The notes under the pieces: generated by a model | What the model was told of the DNA's origin: nothing | What the model saw: only the letters and a program-made list of their open reading frames with translations | Databases searched by the model: none | DNA from: Alistipes senegalensis | GTDB taxonomy: Bacteria; Bacillota; Clostridia; Oscillospirales; Ruminococcaceae | Assembly (NCBI GenBank): GCA_023665275.1 | Contig: JAMPEF010000001.1 | Coordinates: forward strand, 415,841-479,840 | DNA: 64,000 nucleotides | Direction of reading: 5' to 3' | Shown: piece by piece, positions 62,537 to 64,000 of the stretch | Numbering within the stretch: the first letter of the stretch is position 1 | Layout of the letters: each line of letters opens with the position of its first letter | Program-made: the position numbers and the translations under genes

Positions 62537-63826
62537 ATGAATATTAATGAATGCATGGAATTTATAAATTCCTACAGCAAATCCGGCGGACATATAACCG
62601 ACTTGTCACGGGCGGAAAATTTAATGAAACTTATCGGCAATCCCGAAAAAAAACTTAAATTTATTCATGTTGCCGGTACTAACGGCAAAGGCTCTACAGT
62701 TGAGTATATCTCAAATGCTCTTATATATTCAGGCTATAAGACCGGACAGTTTACATCGCCTTATATACTCCGCTATAACGACAGAATACGCATAAATGGT
62801 ACTGAAATAGATGATAATTCACTTTGCAATATATGTGGATTTATCAGGAAAAAAATTGACAGTCAGTTTTATTCACCGTCTTATTCACAGTTTGAAATTA
62901 CTATGGCTATAGCTCTTTTGTATTTTGTATGTGAAAAATGTGATATAGTCGTACTGGAGTGCGGTATAGGTGGACTTCTCGACTGCACAAACGTCATACC
63001 GCCACCGCTTTTATCCGTGATAACTTCAATATCCCTTGACCATATCGACATTTTAGGCGATACCGTCCAAAAAATCGCACAGCAGAAAGCCGGTATAATA
63101 AAAGAGGGTTCGGCTGTTATCCTTTCCATTGACAATAAACGCAATGTAAAATATCTTGTGGAAAAAGTCGCAAAGAAAAAGAATGCTGAATTTATAATGC
63201 CTGACAATCGGAATTTTAAACATTGTGGTACGCAATATTTGATAGCCTCTCCAATAGATAATAAGCCATTTACTTACAAAAAAGAGCAGTATAAAACAGC
63301 TATGCTCGGATTTCACCAACCCATGAACGCCGTGACGGCTATTGAGGTGTGCGAATACCTCAGAAAACACGGATTTGATATTCCAGACGAAAATATTAAA
63401 AAATCCATTGAAACAACACAAGTCAAGGCACGTATACAATATATCGACGGCAACCCGCCTGTTATTGTTGACGGCGGTCATAATCCTGCCGGAATTAATC
63501 AGTTGTTCTATACTCTTATGTGTACTTGCAAATACATTTATGCAGTTATAGGTATGGTAGATTCAAAGGACTATACGGAATGTGTACTTGATATTGCACG
63601 CTGTTCAAAAGTCATGTTTACTGTGGACGGTTTTGCACCTAATGCCGTTCCGTCTGAAAAGCTCGCTGAAATATCCCGAAAGTATGGTACTCATACAGGA
63701 GTTTATCACTCACTCAGTGAAGCTGTTGCAAAGGCAAGGGAATACGCACTCTTAAATGATGGAATAGTTGTTGTATGCGGTTCACTTTATTTAGCAAGCG
63801 AATATCTTAATTCTATTGAAAAATAA
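62537..63826 (+). CDS. folC: Bifunctional folylpolyglutamate/dihydrofolate synthase
   Basis: A 429-residue Mur-ligase-like enzyme that adds Glu to dihydropteroate and folates. The P-loop is VAGTNGKGSTVEYI, the second signature LECGIGGLLDCTNVI, and the C-terminal domain has PVIVDGGHNPAG. The ATG at 62537 has AAGGAG 5 bases before it; a GTG at 62531 is inside that ribosome site. Last complete gene; terminator follows. Confidence 0.93.
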   Translation: MNINECMEFINSYSKSGGHITDLSRAENLMKLIGNPEKKLKFIHVAGTNGKGSTVEYISNALIYSGYKTGQFTSPYILRYNDRIRINGTEIDDNSLCNICGFIRKKIDSQFYSPSYSQFEITMAIALLYFVCEKCDIVVLECGIGGLLDCTNVIPPPLLSVITSISLDHIDILGDTVQKIAQQKAGIIKEGSAVILSIDNKRNVKYLVEKVAKKKNAEFIMPDNRNFKHCGTQYLIASPIDNKPFTYKKEQYKTAMLGFHQPMNAVTAIEVCEYLRKHGFDIPDENIKKSIETTQVKARIQYIDGNPPVIVDGGHNPAGINQLFYTLMCTCKYIYAVIGMVDSKDYTECVLDIARCSKVMFTVDGFAPNAVPSEKLAEISRKYGTHTGVYHSLSEAVAKAREYALLNDGIVVVCGSLYLASEYLNSIEK

Positions 63827-63833
63827 TTTAATA

Positions 63834-63898
63834 TCCCGTGCAGATTACGTGAAAAACTGTTAAATTCTAACAAATCGTATTCCGCACGGGAACTTTTT
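63834..63898 (+). terminator. folC terminator
   Basis: TCCCGTGC (63834-63841) pairs with GCACGGGA (63884-63891), with a smaller inner hairpin (TGTTA with TAACA), followed by a T-run. Confidence 0.8.
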
Positions 63899-63910
63899 TA
63901 TAAAATACTA

Positions 63911-63939
63911 TTGCAAAATTTTTTTTATAATGCTATAAT
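63911..63939 (+). promoter_or_regulatory. Promoter of the gene at the right edge
   Basis: TTGCAA (63911-63916) and TATAAT (63934-63939) with a 17-base spacer. Confidence 0.7.
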
Positions 63940-63987
63940 TTATTCAGAACTGCGAAAGCAGAATTTTTTAAAGGAGGTTTTTTAACA

Positions 63988-64000
63988 ATGGCGTTAAAAA
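63988..64000 (+). CDS. Start of a gene cut by the window edge
   Basis: An ATG at 63988 follows AAAGGAGG with good spacing and the promoter at 63911. Only the first four codons (MALK) are visible, so the product cannot be named. Confidence 0.7.

Overview
The window looks like a chromosomal segment of a low-GC, Gram-positive anaerobe of class Clostridia, most like Ruminococcus or a relative in the Oscillospiraceae. The grounds are strong AGGAGG-type ribosome binding sites, many TTGACA-17-TATAAT promoters, a T-box leader on valS, an ECF-type biotin transporter subunit (BioY), fermentation genes (ldh, ackA, pyk) and several surface lipoproteins with Thr/Pro/Glu-rich stalks. The genus is inferred from overall character only. 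I saw no rRNA, tRNA or CRISPR array.

Layout. 1-3.5 kb: a compact Mu-type transposition module (XRE repressor, MuA-like DDE transposase, MuB-like ATPase, small Cro-like protein) whose left end is probably cut by the window edge; no phage structural genes follow. 3.6-8.2 kb: an ArsB/SLC13-type permease with a cytidylate-kinase-like protein, L-lactate dehydrogenase and a MATE exporter. 8.2-13 kb: two divergent sigma-factor/membrane anti-sigma modules. 13.1-15.2 kb: a C-terminally truncated MocR-type regulator, BioY and a DUF1284 protein. 15.2-20.8 kb (minus strand): a P-type ATPase, a second MATE protein, a small heavy-metal-binding protein and acetate kinase. 21-28.5 kb (plus): tmcAL, a C39-type lipoprotein, a HAD phosphatase, mnmA, trmN6, rsmI, a PHP protein and a YdcF-type protein; much of this run modifies tRNA or rRNA. 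28.5-42.4 kb (minus): a UDP-sugar pyrophosphorylase, a lipoprotein plus heterodimeric ABC exporter operon, and a long pyrimidine operon that begins with trmB (trmB, small protein, pyrC, pyrF, unknown protein, carA, carB).

42.4-51.5 kb is the most unusual part. On the minus strand lie a zinc-ribbon/leucine-rich-repeat protein, an atypical Ser/Thr kinase with a C-terminal zinc ribbon, a TerY-like von Willebrand A protein, a PP2C phosphatase and a minimal GGDEF protein. Next to them is a separately promoted cytidine-deaminase-fold protein with a long Gln/Pro/Tyr-rich repeat region. The kinase/vWA/PP2C trio matches the TerY-P triad known from tellurite-resistance-type stress systems, but no TerC or TerD gene is present here. 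Facing this cluster, on the plus strand, an orphan sugar-type binding lipoprotein is paired with a membrane protein whose GGDEF domain is degenerate. The region therefore joins phosphorylation signalling, possible cyclic-dinucleotide signalling and a deaminase.

51.6-64 kb: a small unknown protein, pcrA-pyk (minus), a solitary type I restriction specificity subunit, a T-box-controlled valS followed by a run of small genes (MmcQ/YjbR, GNAT, Dabb), a YeiH-family permease, folC, and the first codons of another gene at the right edge.
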